A DNA stretch of 64,000 nt from Laribacter hongkongensis DSM 14985 (GTDB lineage: Bacteria; Pseudomonadota; Gammaproteobacteria; Burkholderiales; Aquaspirillaceae), in the NCBI RefSeq assembly GCF_000423285.1, contig NZ_AUHR01000012.1, forward strand, positions 1-64,000. Direction: 5' to 3'. A program made the position numbers and the translations under genes. The notes under the pieces are model-generated. The model saw nothing but the letters and a program-made list of their open reading frames with translations, did not search any database and had not been told where the DNA came from. Shown here in pieces: positions 29,423 through 39,090 of this stretch; the first letter of the stretch is position 1, and each line of letters starts with the position of its first letter.

Positions 29423-30541
29423 TCAACGGGGATGAACGGCGCCCAGCACCCGCAGGCCGGCTGCGCCGGTGACGGCGGGCAGGTTGCCGGCCTCGCGGCA
29501 CAGGCAGGCGCGTGCCAGCCACGCAAACGCCAGCCCCTCCACCCACTGCGCCGGCACTCCCAGTTCATCGGTACCGGCAAGACGCACGGCCGGTCCCAGT
29601 GCCTGGGCCAGATCGGCCAGCAGCAGCGGGTTGAACGCACCGCCACCGCAGACGTACACGGCGGCCACGCCAGGCGTGCAGGCGAGAATGGCGTCGGCGG
29701 CACTGCGGGCTGTCAGCAGCGTCAGCGTGCGTGCCACGTCGGCCGGCCGCTCGCTGCCATCGAGATGCTGCGCCAGCCAGTCGAGGGAAAACAGGTCGCG
29801 TCCGGTGCTTTTGGGTGCCGGCAGGGCCAGGTAAGGCTCGGCCAGCAGGCGTTCGAGCAGGGCCGGCAACGGCTGTCCTTGCGCCGCCCAGGCACCGTTT
29901 TCATCAAACGGGCGATGCAGGTGGTGCTGGCACCAGGCGTCCAGCAGCATGTTGCCGGGGCCGGTGTCGAATCCGCACACCGGCTGACCGGGTACAAGGC
30001 GCGTCAGGTTGGCGATGCCGCCGATGTTCAGCACCACCCGGGCTTCGGTGGCGCTGGCAAACACCGCCTGATGGAATGCGGGCACCAATGGTGCGCCCTG
30101 GCCGCCGGCGGCGATGTCGCGGCTGCGGAAATCGGCCACCACGTCGATGCCGCACAGCTCGGCCAGCCGCGCCGGCGCATTGAGCTGCACGGTATAGCCG
30201 GCATGCGGGGCATGGCGGACGGTCTGGCCGTGGCAGCCGACCGCGGCAATCTGCCCGGCGGCCAGGCCGGCCTTGCGCAGGACCGCCTCCACCGCTTCGG
30301 CGTACAGCTGTGCCAGTTCGAGTGCCAGCAGCTGGCTGCGGGTGATTTCGTCGTGTCCCGGTGTTTGCAGGGCCAGCAGGGCGGTCCGCAAGGTCGCCGG
30401 GTAAGGGCAGGCGGCATGCGCCAGTGCCTGTGGCGTGGCTCCGGAGAAACCGGCCAGCACGGCGTCCACACCATCCATGCTGGTGCCGGACATCAGGCCG
30501 ATGTAATAGCCGCTGGCTGCGGACTCGATAACGCTGGACAT
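29423..30541 (-). CDS. anmK: Anhydro-N-acetylmuramic acid kinase
   Basis: AnmK cleaves and phosphorylates 1,6-anhydroMurNAc from recycled peptidoglycan to give MurNAc-6-phosphate. The 372-aa product has the family signature GLMSGTSMDGVDAVL near the N-terminus, VGCHGQTVRHAP, and the ATPase elements VLNIGGIANLT and FDTGPGNMLLD, ending with VCGGGAFNPLL. It is downstream of a murein endopeptidase gene, which links the pair functionally to cell-wall turnover. A hairpin lies immediately upstream of the ATG. Confidence 0.95.
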   Translation of the reverse strand: MSSVIESAASGYYIGLMSGTSMDGVDAVLAGFSGATPQALAHAACPYPATLRTALLALQTPGHDEITRSQLLALELAQLYAEAVEAVLRKAGLAAGQIAAVGCHGQTVRHAPHAGYTVQLNAPARLAELCGIDVVADFRSRDIAAGGQGAPLVPAFHQAVFASATEARVVLNIGGIANLTRLVPGQPVCGFDTGPGNMLLDAWCQHHLHRPFDENGAWAAQGQPLPALLERLLAEPYLALPAPKSTGRDLFSLDWLAQHLDGSERPADVARTLTLLTARSAADAILACTPGVAAVYVCGGGAFNPLLLADLAQALGPAVRLAGTDELGVPAQWVEGLAFAWLARACLCREAGNLPAVTGAAGLRVLGAVHPR

Positions 30542-30546
30542 GCAAA

Positions 30547-30570
30547 CGCCCCGTGGGTCAAGACGGGGCG
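30547..30570 (-). repeat. Hairpin between the M23 peptidase gene and anmK
   Basis: CGCCCCGT (30547-30554) pairs with ACGGGGCG (30563-30570). On the minus strand it ends six bases before the anmK ATG and is followed by TTTG. It may be a weak terminator. The purine-rich 3' arm is the only SD-like sequence for anmK. Confidence 0.5.
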
Positions 30571-30595
30571 ATTGTAGCGGGAGCCGCTGGCCGGG

Positions 30596-31930
30596 TCAGT
30601 CGATGCGTGCCAGCACGCTGCCTTCGGGCAGCTTGGCCACGACATTCATCTGCCGCTGGAAGGCGACGTTCTGCGTGCGGAACTTGCCCAGCTGCGCCAC
30701 CGACAGCGACGGCGTCGGCAGGGCGTGCACGGTCGGATCGACCGGCGTGCCGGCCACGCGCAGTTCGAAGTGCAGGTGCGGACCGGTGGAACGGCCGGTG
30801 GAACCGACGTAGCCGATGATGTCGCCGGCCTTGACGGTCTGGCCGGCCTTGAACTTGCCGAAACGGCTCATGTGCGCATACACGGTGTCGTAGCGGTTGG
30901 CGTGGCGCAGGGTGATCACGTTGCCGTAGCCACCGTCACGGCGCACGTCCAGCACCTTGCCGTCGGCGGCGGCGCGGATCGGCGTGCCGCTGCTGGCAGC
31001 GTAATCAATGCCGGCGTGCTTGCGGATGCTGCGCAGGATCGGATGGCGGCGGAAGCCGAAGCCGGAGCTGACGCGGGCCCCGTCGACCGGGCGGGCGTCA
31101 AAGCCCTTTTTCAGCGCCTTGCCGGCGGCATCGTAGTAGCTGCCGGATTCAGCGTCATGCGCAAAGTAAAAGGCGCTCCAGCGCTGGTCGCCACGGCGGA
31201 CTTCGGCGCCGAGCACCCGGCCGGCGCCCATGTCTTCCCCGTCGAAATACAGGGTCTCGTACACCACGTCCACGCTGTCGCCGGACTTGAGCGTGTTGAG
31301 GTTCACCTGGTCGCCGAAGATTTCCTGCAACTGGGTACGCACGTCGCCGGGCAGGCCGGCGCGACGGCTGGAAGCGGCAAAGCTGTCGCTGATGCGGATG
31401 GCGCGCGGGGTTTCGATGGCGGCGGTTTCCACGGCGTCGGCGCTGATGCCCCAGTCGCCCTGGCCGTTCTTGCGGATGCTGACGAGGTTCTGTTCGCCGT
31501 TGCGGTCGTCGCGCAGGTAGCGGATGGCAAAAAGCTCGCCGCTGTCGTTGGTTTCGATGTGCAGGGTGGCGCCGGCCGGCAGGCTCAGGAGCTCGCGGCC
31601 GATCTTGCCCTTGGCCAGAAAGCGCATGGTTTCGCCGACACTGACACCCTGACGCTGCATGACGCTGGAGAGCGTGTCGCCGCGCTGGATGGTGTCGGCC
31701 CGCCAGTAGCGCGCGCCGCTTGGTGCCGGGATGGTAAACGCCGGCAGGGCCAGTGTTTCGGTCAGGGTTTCCACCGGGGGCAGGGGGGTCGAGGCATCGG
31801 TGGAAACGGCAAAAGCGGTAGCCGCGCCGGTCAGCGGCAACAGGGCCGCCAGGGCAAACCATCCGGCATGGGATACATGCAGGCTGGCAAGGGCTTTTTG
31901 CGGGAGGTCAAGCAGTTTGCGATAATTCAT
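30596..31930 (-). CDS. M23 family murein endopeptidase (MepM-like)
   Basis: This predicted periplasmic or membrane-anchored metallopeptidase cleaves peptidoglycan cross-links. The 444-aa product has an N-terminal hydrophobic anchor (about residues 24-44). A LysM/OapA-like part follows (YWRADTIQRGDTLSSVMQRQ, shown in part), then the peptidase domain with zinc ligands in RKHAGIDYAA (around residue 306) and GPHLHFELRVAG (around residue 386). An open extension upstream to 32086 is not supported, because the signal anchor starts after ATG 31930. No good SD is visible. anmK is downstream in the same direction. Confidence 0.9.
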   Translation of the reverse strand: MNYRKLLDLPQKALASLHVSHAGWFALAALLPLTGAATAFAVSTDASTPLPPVETLTETLALPAFTIPAPSGARYWRADTIQRGDTLSSVMQRQGVSVGETMRFLAKGKIGRELLSLPAGATLHIETNDSGELFAIRYLRDDRNGEQNLVSIRKNGQGDWGISADAVETAAIETPRAIRISDSFAASSRRAGLPGDVRTQLQEIFGDQVNLNTLKSGDSVDVVYETLYFDGEDMGAGRVLGAEVRRGDQRWSAFYFAHDAESGSYYDAAGKALKKGFDARPVDGARVSSGFGFRRHPILRSIRKHAGIDYAASSGTPIRAAADGKVLDVRRDGGYGNVITLRHANRYDTVYAHMSRFGKFKAGQTVKAGDIIGYVGSTGRSTGPHLHFELRVAGTPVDPTVHALPTPSLSVAQLGKFRTQNVAFQRQMNVVAKLPEGSVLARID

Positions 31931-32131
31931 TTTTTTGCGAAGTGCGCCGGCAGCGCAAAGGCAGTGCCGGCGGGGCTTAACAGACAAATGTGGCTGTCCT
32001 GGCAAGGCAGCCACACTGGCAATGGAGGCAATAGACGGCGGCAATTGTAGCGAAATCGCCTTGGGGCGGAAACCCGCATTTGTCACACTATTGCCAGTAA
32101 ATCAGTCGCTTAACCGGAGCTTATCCGGCAG

Positions 32132-32560
32132 GTGGAAGAGAGGAAAAACAAGGTGGAAGAGCGCAAAAACATGCGGGAACTCTTGCTGTTTCTGGGCCGG
32201 ATCGTCTGGATCTTCGTGATGGTATCGGGCTGGGTACTGCTGTTCGGACTGGGCTGGATGTACTTCACCTATGTCAAACCGCACTACGACGAGGCGCGTG
32301 ACATGCGCCAGGCGTTCGAGCAGGCCGTGGTGGCCGGCGCCGACCTGCCGGCCTTGCAGGCCCGCTTCGTGCCGGCGCCCGACGGCAAGAAGTCGCCGGT
32401 GGCGCCGCCTGAAGTCGAACAGGTTCCGCCGCAGTACGCCGGTGGCGTGCCGCGTTACGTATTGCGCTGGCAGCGCACCGATGCGCCTCTGGCCGCGCTG
32501 GGCGTGGTGTTCCACTTCAGCGCCATCGCGCCGCATGCCGACATGGGAGCCGAGCGTTGA
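32132..32560 (+). CDS. Hypothetical single-pass membrane protein
   Basis: I do not recognise this product of up to 142 aa. One N-terminal hydrophobic segment (LFLGRIVWIFVMVSGWVLLF and on) is followed by a soluble domain with a Pro-rich middle. The start is uncertain. GTG 32132, GTG 32153 and ATG 32171 are all in frame, and an 18-nt sequence (GTGGAAGAG followed by GGAAAAAC or CGCAAAAAC) is repeated in tandem there. The stop overlaps the TTG start of the next gene, so the pair is translationally coupled and precedes recJ. Confidence 0.7.
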   Translation: MEERKNKVEERKNMRELLLFLGRIVWIFVMVSGWVLLFGLGWMYFTYVKPHYDEARDMRQAFEQAVVAGADLPALQARFVPAPDGKKSPVAPPEVEQVPPQYAGGVPRYVLRWQRTDAPLAALGVVFHFSAIAPHADMGAER

Positions 32561-33564
32561 AACTGACCGTCCTGCTGCCGGGCCTGGCCTGGCCGGATGC
32601 CGACACGCTGGAGGCGGCTACCGACGGTCTGGTCCTGCCCGAGCTGTCGTGGCTCCTGGCGCGGGCCGCGCGCACGCCACTGGAACAGGACGCCGACCAG
32701 GTTCTGGCCCAGCAGTTCGGACTGGGCTACACGCCGGTTGCACGGGTGGCCGGGCTGGCCGATGGGCTGGAAACCCGTCAGGGCTACTGGCTGCGCATCG
32801 ACCCGGTCTACCTGCGTGCCGAGCGCGAGGCGCTGGTGCTGGCCGACAGCGGGGTGATGAGCATCTCGCAGCAGGAGGCCGACCGGCTGGTGGATTCGCT
32901 CAACCGGTTTTTTGCCGAAGACGGCCTGCGCTTTCATGCGCCGGTGCCGGACCGCTGGTATCTCGAAGGCCGCCAGCCATGGCGGGCCGAATTCACCCGG
33001 CTGGAAGCCGTGATCGGCGAAAATGTCGATACCCACCTGCCGCGTGGCGAAACCGCCCTGCTGTGGCACCGCTGGCTCAACGAGCTGCAAATGCTGCTGT
33101 TTTCGCAGGCAGTCAATGCCGAGCGCGAAGGCGCCGGTGAGCTGCCGATCAACAGCGTCTGGCCGTGGGGTGACGGCGACTGGCCCAACAAGCTGGCTCA
33201 CCGCTTTGACACCGTGCTGGCCGACGATGCTTTTGCCTGCGGTCTGGCCCGGCTGTCCGGTGCCCGGCTGGAGGCGGCGCCGCATGCCTTTGACGGCATG
33301 CGCGACGTGCCCGGCCGGCGGGTGCTGGTCCAGCTTGACCGTCTGGTCGGTGCATCGCAATACCGCGATGCCTTTGGCTGGCGCGAGCACCTCGAGGCAC
33401 TGGAGACCGACTGGTTTGCCCCGCTGCGGCTGATGCTGACCGCCGATGGTCTCGAAGAGCTGACCCTGCTGGCGCCGGGACGCCGCGGCTTTGCCGCCAC
33501 CGTGCGGCCTTCGGCGTACTGGCGTTTCTGGCGCGGCCGGCCCGCGCTGTCCACCTTGTTGTAG
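32557..33564 (+). CDS. Conserved hypothetical protein upstream of recJ (phosphoglycerate-mutase-like annotation in relatives)
   Basis: The product is 335 aa with a TTG start overlapping the previous stop (TTGA). GGGAG at 32545-32549 supports this start. The sequence begins MKLTVLLPGLAWPDADTL and contains a central segment LNRFFAEDGLRFHAPVPDRW and a later NSVWPWGDGDWP. I recall proteins of this type (COG4255, sometimes called RpfE or phosphoglycerate mutase) lying upstream of recJ in betaproteobacteria. I see no mutase active-site motif, so function is unknown. It forms an operon with recJ, 29 nt downstream. Confidence 0.75.
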   Translation: MKLTVLLPGLAWPDADTLEAATDGLVLPELSWLLARAARTPLEQDADQVLAQQFGLGYTPVARVAGLADGLETRQGYWLRIDPVYLRAEREALVLADSGVMSISQQEADRLVDSLNRFFAEDGLRFHAPVPDRWYLEGRQPWRAEFTRLEAVIGENVDTHLPRGETALLWHRWLNELQMLLFSQAVNAEREGAGELPINSVWPWGDGDWPNKLAHRFDTVLADDAFACGLARLSGARLEAAPHAFDGMRDVPGRRVLVQLDRLVGASQYRDAFGWREHLEALETDWFAPLRLMLTADGLEELTLLAPGRRGFAATVRPSAYWRFWRGRPALSTLL

Positions 33565-33593
33565 TCCGGCCCTGTGGCCGCAGATGGTTGTCC

Positions 33594-35285
33594 ATGACTC
33601 TGATTGTTTCCCGCAGTGCCCCTGACGGCGTGGTTGCCGCCCTGACCGGCGACGGCGTGTCGCCCCTGATGGCGCGCCTGTTTGCCGCCCGTGGCATCGA
33701 ACACGCCAGCCAGCTGGATGCCGGGCTGGCCCGGCTGATCCCGTTTTCCCGGCTCCGCAATGCCGAGGCCATGGCCCGGCGACTGGCCGACGCCATCGCC
33801 CGGCGCGAGCGCCTGCTGGTGGTGGCTGACTACGATGCCGACGGCGCCACTGCCTGCGCCCTGGCGGTCAAGGGCCTGCGGGCCTTTGGCGCCACGGTGG
33901 ATTTCATCGTTCCCAACCGCTTCGAGTACGGCTACGGCCTGACGCCGGAGATTGTCGGGCTGGCGGCCGAACGTGCCCCTGACATCCTGCTGACGGTCGA
34001 CAACGGCATTGCCAGCGTGGCCGGCGTCAACGCCGCGCGCGCGCTCGGCATGGAAGTGCTGGTGACCGACCACCACCTGCCGGGCGACGAGTTGCCCGAG
34101 GCGCTGATCGTCAACCCCAACCAGCCCGGCTGCGACTTTCCTTCCAAGCATCTGGCCGGCTGCGGCGTGATGTTCTACGTGCTGATGGCCCTGCGTGCCG
34201 AGCTGCGCGCCCGCGGTGCCTTTGCGGCCGGAGGCGAGCCGAACCTGGCGCAATGGCTGGACCTGGTGGCACTGGGGACGGTGGCCGACGTGGTGCGGCT
34301 GGACGACAACAACCGCATCCTGGTCGAGCAGGGGCTGCGGCGCATGCGCGGCGGACGGGCATCTCCGGGCATCGCGGCACTGTTTGCCGCCAGCGGCCGC
34401 CCGATCGCCAAGGCCTCAAGCTTTGACCTTGGCTTCATGCTCGGGCCGCGCCTGAATGCTGCCGGCCGGCTGGACGACATGACCTTCGGCATCGAAATGC
34501 TGCTGGCCGAGCGCGAGGACAGCGCCCTGGAGATGGCGCGCGAGCTGGACCGCATGAACCGTACCCGGCGCGAGATCGAGCACGGCATGCAGGACGAGGC
34601 CACGCTGCAACTGGCCGGCTTTGATCCGGCCGAGCGCTTTACCCTGTCGCTTTACCGCGATGACTGGCACCAGGGCGTGGTCGGGATTGTCGCCTCGCGC
34701 CTCAAGGACCGCTTTCACCGGCCGGCCATCGTGTTTGCACCGGGCGATGCCGGCGAGATCAAGGGCTCGGGGCGCTCGATCGCCGGTTTTCACCTGCGCG
34801 ATGCGCTGGACTTGGTCAGCAAGCGCGAGCCGGGCCTGATCCGCAAGTTCGGCGGGCACGCCATGGCCGCCGGCCTGACGGTGCTGGAAGCCGACCTGCC
34901 GCGATTTTCGGCGGCATTCGAGCAGGTGGCGCGCGAGTGGCTGGACGAAGCGGCCCTGACCCGGCGCATCGAAACCGACGGTGCGCTGGCCGTGACCGAA
35001 CTGGCGCTCGACACTGCGCGCGAGCTGGCGCTGACCGTGTGGGGGCAGGGCTTTCCGCCGCCGAGTTTTAGCGACGTGTTCCGGGTGCTGGAGCAGCGCA
35101 TTGTCGGCGGCAAGCACCTGAAGCTGACGCTGGGCAAGGACGGCGGTGAATTCGAGGCCATGCTGTTCAACCACAGCGAATTCCTGCCCGAGCGCATCGA
35201 CGCGGTGTTCCGCCTCAATGTCAACGAATGGCGCGGGGTCGAGCTGATGCAGCTCTACATCGACCACTGGCGCGCGGCGGCCTGA
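33594..35285 (+). CDS. recJ: Single-stranded-DNA-specific exonuclease RecJ
   Basis: RecJ degrades single-stranded DNA 5' to 3' in recombination and mismatch repair. The 563-aa product has the DHH-superfamily motifs VVADYDADGATACAL (about residue 80), ILLTVDNGIAS and VTDHHLPGDELP (about residue 158). The DHHA1 domain contains KFGGHAMAAGLTV. ATG 33594 is preferred over TTG 33588. It ends 15 nt from convergent bluB, with no room for a separate terminator. Confidence 0.95.
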   Translation: MTLIVSRSAPDGVVAALTGDGVSPLMARLFAARGIEHASQLDAGLARLIPFSRLRNAEAMARRLADAIARRERLLVVADYDADGATACALAVKGLRAFGATVDFIVPNRFEYGYGLTPEIVGLAAERAPDILLTVDNGIASVAGVNAARALGMEVLVTDHHLPGDELPEALIVNPNQPGCDFPSKHLAGCGVMFYVLMALRAELRARGAFAAGGEPNLAQWLDLVALGTVADVVRLDDNNRILVEQGLRRMRGGRASPGIAALFAASGRPIAKASSFDLGFMLGPRLNAAGRLDDMTFGIEMLLAEREDSALEMARELDRMNRTRREIEHGMQDEATLQLAGFDPAERFTLSLYRDDWHQGVVGIVASRLKDRFHRPAIVFAPGDAGEIKGSGRSIAGFHLRDALDLVSKREPGLIRKFGGHAMAAGLTVLEADLPRFSAAFEQVAREWLDEAALTRRIETDGALAVTELALDTARELALTVWGQGFPPPSFSDVFRVLEQRIVGGKHLKLTLGKDGGEFEAMLFNHSEFLPERIDAVFRLNVNEWRGVELMQLYIDHWRAAA

Positions 35286-35300
35286 GCCGCCGGCGGGAGG

Positions 35301-35972
35301 TCAGTAGGCGCTGGGGGTGGGGCCGGCGCCGTCGGGCCAGCCGTTTTCGAACAGGATGTCGTCCAGCGGCAGCCGGGCGCCGAAGCCGGCATCCTCGAAC
35401 TGCGGGCGCGGGTAAAAGGCATCCACCGGCCCGAGGCACAGGACGGCAATCGGCCGGGCGCCGGTGGGCAGTGCCAGCCGTGCCGCGAGCCGCGCCGGCT
35501 CGAAAAACGACACCCAGCCCATGCCGATGCCTTCGGCACGGGCTGCCAGCCACAGGTTCTGGATGGCGCAGGCGGCCGAGGCCAGCGCCATGTCCGGCAT
35601 GGTGCGGCGGCCGATGATGTGGCGGCCGTCGTCCGGCATCAGCACCGAGACCAGCAGTTCCGAGCATTCGCGGATGCCCTCGATCTTGAGGCGCAGGAAT
35701 TCGGCCTGCCGGCTGGGCAGCGTGGCCGCAGTCTGCTGGCGTTCGACCTCCACTTCGGCATGGATGGCCAGCCGCAGGGCCGGGTCGGTGATGCGGATGA
35801 AGCGCCACGGCTGCATGTAGCCGACCGACGGCGCGAGCCGGGCGGCTTCGAGCAGGCGTTCGAGCTGGCCGGCCTCAAGCGGGGTGCCGTTGAAGTGGCG
35901 CATGTCGCGCCGTTCGCGGATGGCGCGCCACAGGCCTTGCTGTTCGGCCGGGTCAAAGGCTGCGGAGTTCAT
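35301..35972 (-). CDS. bluB: 5,6-dimethylbenzimidazole synthase
   Basis: BluB cannibalises reduced FMN with oxygen to make 5,6-dimethylbenzimidazole, the lower ligand of cobalamin. The 223-aa product is a nitroreductase-fold protein with the family hallmarks RERRDMRHFNG and LAPSVGYMQPWRFI (about residue 53), and GMGWVSFFEPARL. An open extension upstream is a shadow of the TetR gene; ATG 35972 overlaps the tetR stop by four bases. No cobalamin biosynthesis gene is nearby. A general nitroreductase is the alternative, but the APSVGYMQPW segment favours BluB. Confidence 0.85.
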   Translation of the reverse strand: MNSAAFDPAEQQGLWRAIRERRDMRHFNGTPLEAGQLERLLEAARLAPSVGYMQPWRFIRITDPALRLAIHAEVEVERQQTAATLPSRQAEFLRLKIEGIRECSELLVSVLMPDDGRHIIGRRTMPDMALASAACAIQNLWLAARAEGIGMGWVSFFEPARLAARLALPTGARPIAVLCLGPVDAFYPRPQFEDAGFGARLPLDDILFENGWPDGAGPTPSAY

Positions 35973-36610
35973 TGGTAGCGGGCAATCAGGCTGCGGAAAG
36001 TGGGCAGGTAGCTTTCTGCAATATAGGGCTTGAACAGCGCCAGTACCTGGACGGCTCCCCGCCGGCCGGCCGCTTCGGTGATCGGCTCCCTGGGGCGGGC
36101 GGTTTCTTCGAAGGCAAACCAGAATTTCGCCACCAGCCAGATGTTGGTGACCAGTGGTTCGATGTCTTCCTCGTCGATGTGCACGAGCCCGATGCGGGTG
36201 AATTCGCGGAACAGGCCGATCAGGCGTTCTTCGAGGTCGGTGTGGATGAACTGGTGGTATTCCGACTGCATTTGCGGATTGCGGGCCAGCAGGCCCGGCA
36301 GGTCGTAGAACATGAAGCGGAACTGCCACATGGCCTGGAACACCGTGTCGAGGTACGGCTCGAGGTCGGCCACCGAGATGTCGCGGTCGGTCGGCGCGGC
36401 CAGCCGTTCGGACAGGAAGGCTTTGTAGCGCAGGAAGATCTGGTAAACGATCTCTTCCTTGTTGCGGAAGTGGTAGTACAGGTTACCGGGGCTGATGCCC
36501 AGGTGTGCGGCAATGTGGTTGGTGGTGGTCGACCGCTCGCCCTGTTCGTTGAACAGGACCAGGCTCTCGGCAATGATGCGGTCGTAGGTTTTGAGGCGCG
36601 GCTTTTTCAT
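35969..36610 (-). CDS. TetR family transcriptional regulator
   Basis: The 213-aa product has an N-terminal HTH (about residues 10-55, with HLGISPGNLYYHFRNKEEI) and a helical ligand-binding domain rich in aromatic residues. It is coupled to bluB through an ATGA overlap and follows mscS by 18 nt, so it lies inside a prfC-mscS-tetR-bluB operon. Its ligand and targets are unknown. Confidence 0.88.
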   Translation of the reverse strand: MKKPRLKTYDRIIAESLVLFNEQGERSTTTNHIAAHLGISPGNLYYHFRNKEEIVYQIFLRYKAFLSERLAAPTDRDISVADLEPYLDTVFQAMWQFRFMFYDLPGLLARNPQMQSEYHQFIHTDLEERLIGLFREFTRIGLVHIDEEDIEPLVTNIWLVAKFWFAFEETARPREPITEAAGRRGAVQVLALFKPYIAESYLPTFRSLIARYQ

Positions 36611-36628
36611 GCGGAGGCGGCAGTTCGG

Positions 36629-37489
36629 TCAGGACGGGTCGGTCTGGTCGGCAGACGGGGGCCGGGCAGGATGGAACGCTGCCAGGAAGCGGTGCAGGAT
36701 GTCCTGCTCGACCGTCTGCTTGCGGATGCGCGGCACGGCGATGCGCAGGTTGAGGCGGACGATTTCATCATCGACGATCTTCAGTGACACGCGTGGCGCA
36801 ACCGAGGGCGTGTCGATGAGGTGCATGGATTCCAGTGCCTTCATGTGGGCCTGCGCCTCTTCAAGGAACGGTGCACAGACTTCGCGTGCCGCATTGATCA
36901 GGATGTGCTCGGCTTCCAGCACGTCGGCTTCAAGGCTGACCGGCACGGTGATGACGTGGACGATGAAGTTGCCGGTGTAGTCCTCGCGGGCCAGCGCGTG
37001 TCCCAGCAGCAGGCTGTTGGGGAAGGTGATCAGGCGGCCGGTCTGCTGGTGTGCGTCGTGCTGCGGGCCGATCTCGACGATGGTGGTGGTCAGCACGCTG
37101 ATGTCCACCACCCGTCCGCGCAGTTCGCCAAGCTCGATGCGGTCACCGATGTTGTAGGCCTTGCTCATGGTGCGGTAGAAGCTGCCCGACAGGCACAGGA
37201 TCACCTCCTTGAAGGCAATGGCGATCGCCGAAGCGATCACCACCAGCGATACCGCTACCGTTTGCAGCTCGCGTGACCAGATGGCCACGATGCCGATCAG
37301 GCCGGCGATCAGCAGCGCATTGCGCAGGTTGACCGACCAGCGCCGGCGCATCTCGATCGAAATCTGCGGCTGGCGCGCCAGCGCGCGGACTGCCAGCACG
37401 CGCACGGCCACCAGGCACGCCAGCAGGATGCCGGTGCGCAGCAGGTCGTTGGCCGGCAGCGCACGCCAGAGTTCGCCGAGGCTTTCCAT
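36629..37489 (-). CDS. MscS family mechanosensitive channel
   Basis: This inner-membrane channel releases solutes under hypo-osmotic shock. The 286-aa product has three hydrophobic helices (about residues 16-35, 57-76 and 78-98), the MscS beta domain with AYNIGDRIELGELRGRVVDI and ITFPNSLLL, and an alpha/beta C-terminal domain. The pore helix segment VIASAIAIAFKEVILC is less Gly/Ala-regular than in E. coli MscS. It starts 2 nt after the prfC stop and is probably cotranscribed. Confidence 0.88.
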   Translation of the reverse strand: MESLGELWRALPANDLLRTGILLACLVAVRVLAVRALARQPQISIEMRRRWSVNLRNALLIAGLIGIVAIWSRELQTVAVSLVVIASAIAIAFKEVILCLSGSFYRTMSKAYNIGDRIELGELRGRVVDISVLTTTIVEIGPQHDAHQQTGRLITFPNSLLLGHALAREDYTGNFIVHVITVPVSLEADVLEAEHILINAAREVCAPFLEEAQAHMKALESMHLIDTPSVAPRVSLKIVDDEIVRLNLRIAVPRIRKQTVEQDILHRFLAAFHPARPPSADQTDPS

Positions 37490-37491
37490 GG

Positions 37492-39090
37492 TTACGACAG
37501 CTTGACCGCGTGTTCGCGGGTGGCGTGGAAGACAATCGCCGGATGACGCTCGCTGGCCAACTCGAGGTTGACCCGGTTCGGCGCCAGGTAGGCGAGGCTG
37601 CCGGCCGCGTCGACGGCGAGGTTGTTGATGGCGGCGCGCTGGAATTCGGCGAGCTTGGTCCGGTCTTCGCAGCTGACCCAGCGGGCGGTCCAGATCGGGC
37701 AGGATTCGAACACCGCCTCGACGCCGTACTCGGTCTGCAACCGGTGAGCCACCACTTCGAACTGGAGCACGCCCACCGCGCCCAGGATCAGGTCGGCGCC
37801 GTTTTCCGGTTTGAACACCTGCACGGCACCTTCTTCGCCCAGCTGTTGCAGGCCTTTCTGCAACTGCTTGATCTTGAGCGGGTTGCGGATGCGCACGGCC
37901 TTGAAGATTTCCGGCGCAAAGAACGGGATGCCGGTAAAGGCCAGCTGTTCGCCTTCGCTGAAGCTGTCGCCGATCTGGATGTTGCCGTGGTTGGGGATAC
38001 CGATGATGTCACCGGCAAAGGCCTCTTCGACGATTTCGCGGCTGTGCGCCATGAATGTCACCACCGAGCTGGCGGCCACGTCACGGTTCAGGCGCAGGTG
38101 CTTCATCTTCATGCCGCGCTCGAACTTGCCCGAGCACACGCGCAGGAAGGCGATGCGGTCGCGGTGCTTCGGGTCCATGTTGGCCTGGATCTTGAACACG
38201 AAACCGGAGAAGCGCTCTTCGTCCGGGCTGACCACGCGCACGGTGGCGTCACGCGGACGCGGCGGCGGAGCCCAGCCGATCAGGGCGTCGAGGATTTCCT
38301 TGACGCCGAAGTTGTTGATGGCCGAGCCGAAGAACACCGGGGTGAGCTTGCCGGCGAGGAAATCCTCAAGGTCGAATTCGTTGCTGGCCGCTTTCACGAG
38401 TTCGATCTCGTTGCGCAGCTGCCCGATTTCCAGCGGGAAGAGTTCGTCCAGCCGCGGGTTGTCGATGCCGTCGATGACATCGAATTCGTGTGGCAGGCGT
38501 TCGCCGCCGGCATCGAACAGCAGCACCTGGTCGTTGAGCAGGTGGTAGACGCCACGGAAGGTCTTGCCCATGCCGATCGGCCACGTGACCGGCGCGCAGC
38601 GGATCTCGAGGATGTTTTCGACTTCGTCGAGCAGCTCCAGCGAGTCGCGCACTTCCCGGTCGTACTTGTTCATGAAGGTGACGATCGGGGTGTCGCGCAG
38701 GCGGCAGACGTTCAGCAGCTTGATGGTCTGTGCTTCCACGCCCTTGGCGGCGTCGATCACCATCAGGGCGCTGTCGACGGCGGTCAGCACGCGGTAGGTG
38801 TCTTCGGAGAAGTCCTGGTGCCCCGGGGTGTCGAGCAGGTTGACCACGTTGTCGTAGTAGTCGAACTGCATCACCGAGCTGGCGACCGAGATGCCGCGCT
38901 GCTTTTCGATTTCCATCCAGTCCGAGGTGGCGAACTTGCCGCCCTTTTTGCCCTTGACGGTGCCGGCTTCCTGAATGGCACCCGAGAACAGCAGGAGCTT
39001 TTCGGTCAGGGTGGTTTTACCCGCGTCAGGGTGGGAGATGATGGCGAAGGTACGGCGGCGCTGTGCTTCGCGGGCAATGAATTCGGACAT
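37492..39090 (-). CDS. prfC: Peptide chain release factor 3
   Basis: This GTPase recycles RF1 and RF2 from the ribosome after termination. The 532-aa product has G1 [16 protein letters not shown], switch region [15 protein letters not shown]3 [16 protein letters not shown] and G4 TFMNKYDRE, followed by the RF3 C-terminal domains. Its length equals family members. It heads a four-gene minus-strand operon and is divergent from ribE. Confidence 0.96.
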   Translation of the reverse strand: MSEFIAREAQRRRTFAIISHPDAGKTTLTEKLLLFSGAIQEAGTVKGKKGGKFATSDWMEIEKQRGISVASSVMQFDYYDNVVNLLDTPGHQDFSEDTYRVLTAVDSALMVIDAAKGVEAQTIKLLNVCRLRDTPIVTFMNKYDREVRDSLELLDEVENILEIRCAPVTWPIGMGKTFRGVYHLLNDQVLLFDAGGERLPHEFDVIDGIDNPRLDELFPLEIGQLRNEIELVKAASNEFDLEDFLAGKLTPVFFGSAINNFGVKEILDALIGWAPPPRPRDATVRVVSPDEERFSGFVFKIQANMDPKHRDRIAFLRVCSGKFERGMKMKHLRLNRDVAASSVVTFMAHSREIVEEAFAGDIIGIPNHGNIQIGDSFSEGEQLAFTGIPFFAPEIFKAVRIRNPLKIKQLQKGLQQLGEEGAVQVFKPENGADLILGAVGVLQFEVVAHRLQTEYGVEAVFESCPIWTARWVSCEDRTKLAEFQRAAINNLAVDAAGSLAYLAPNRVNLELASERHPAIVFHATREHAVKLS

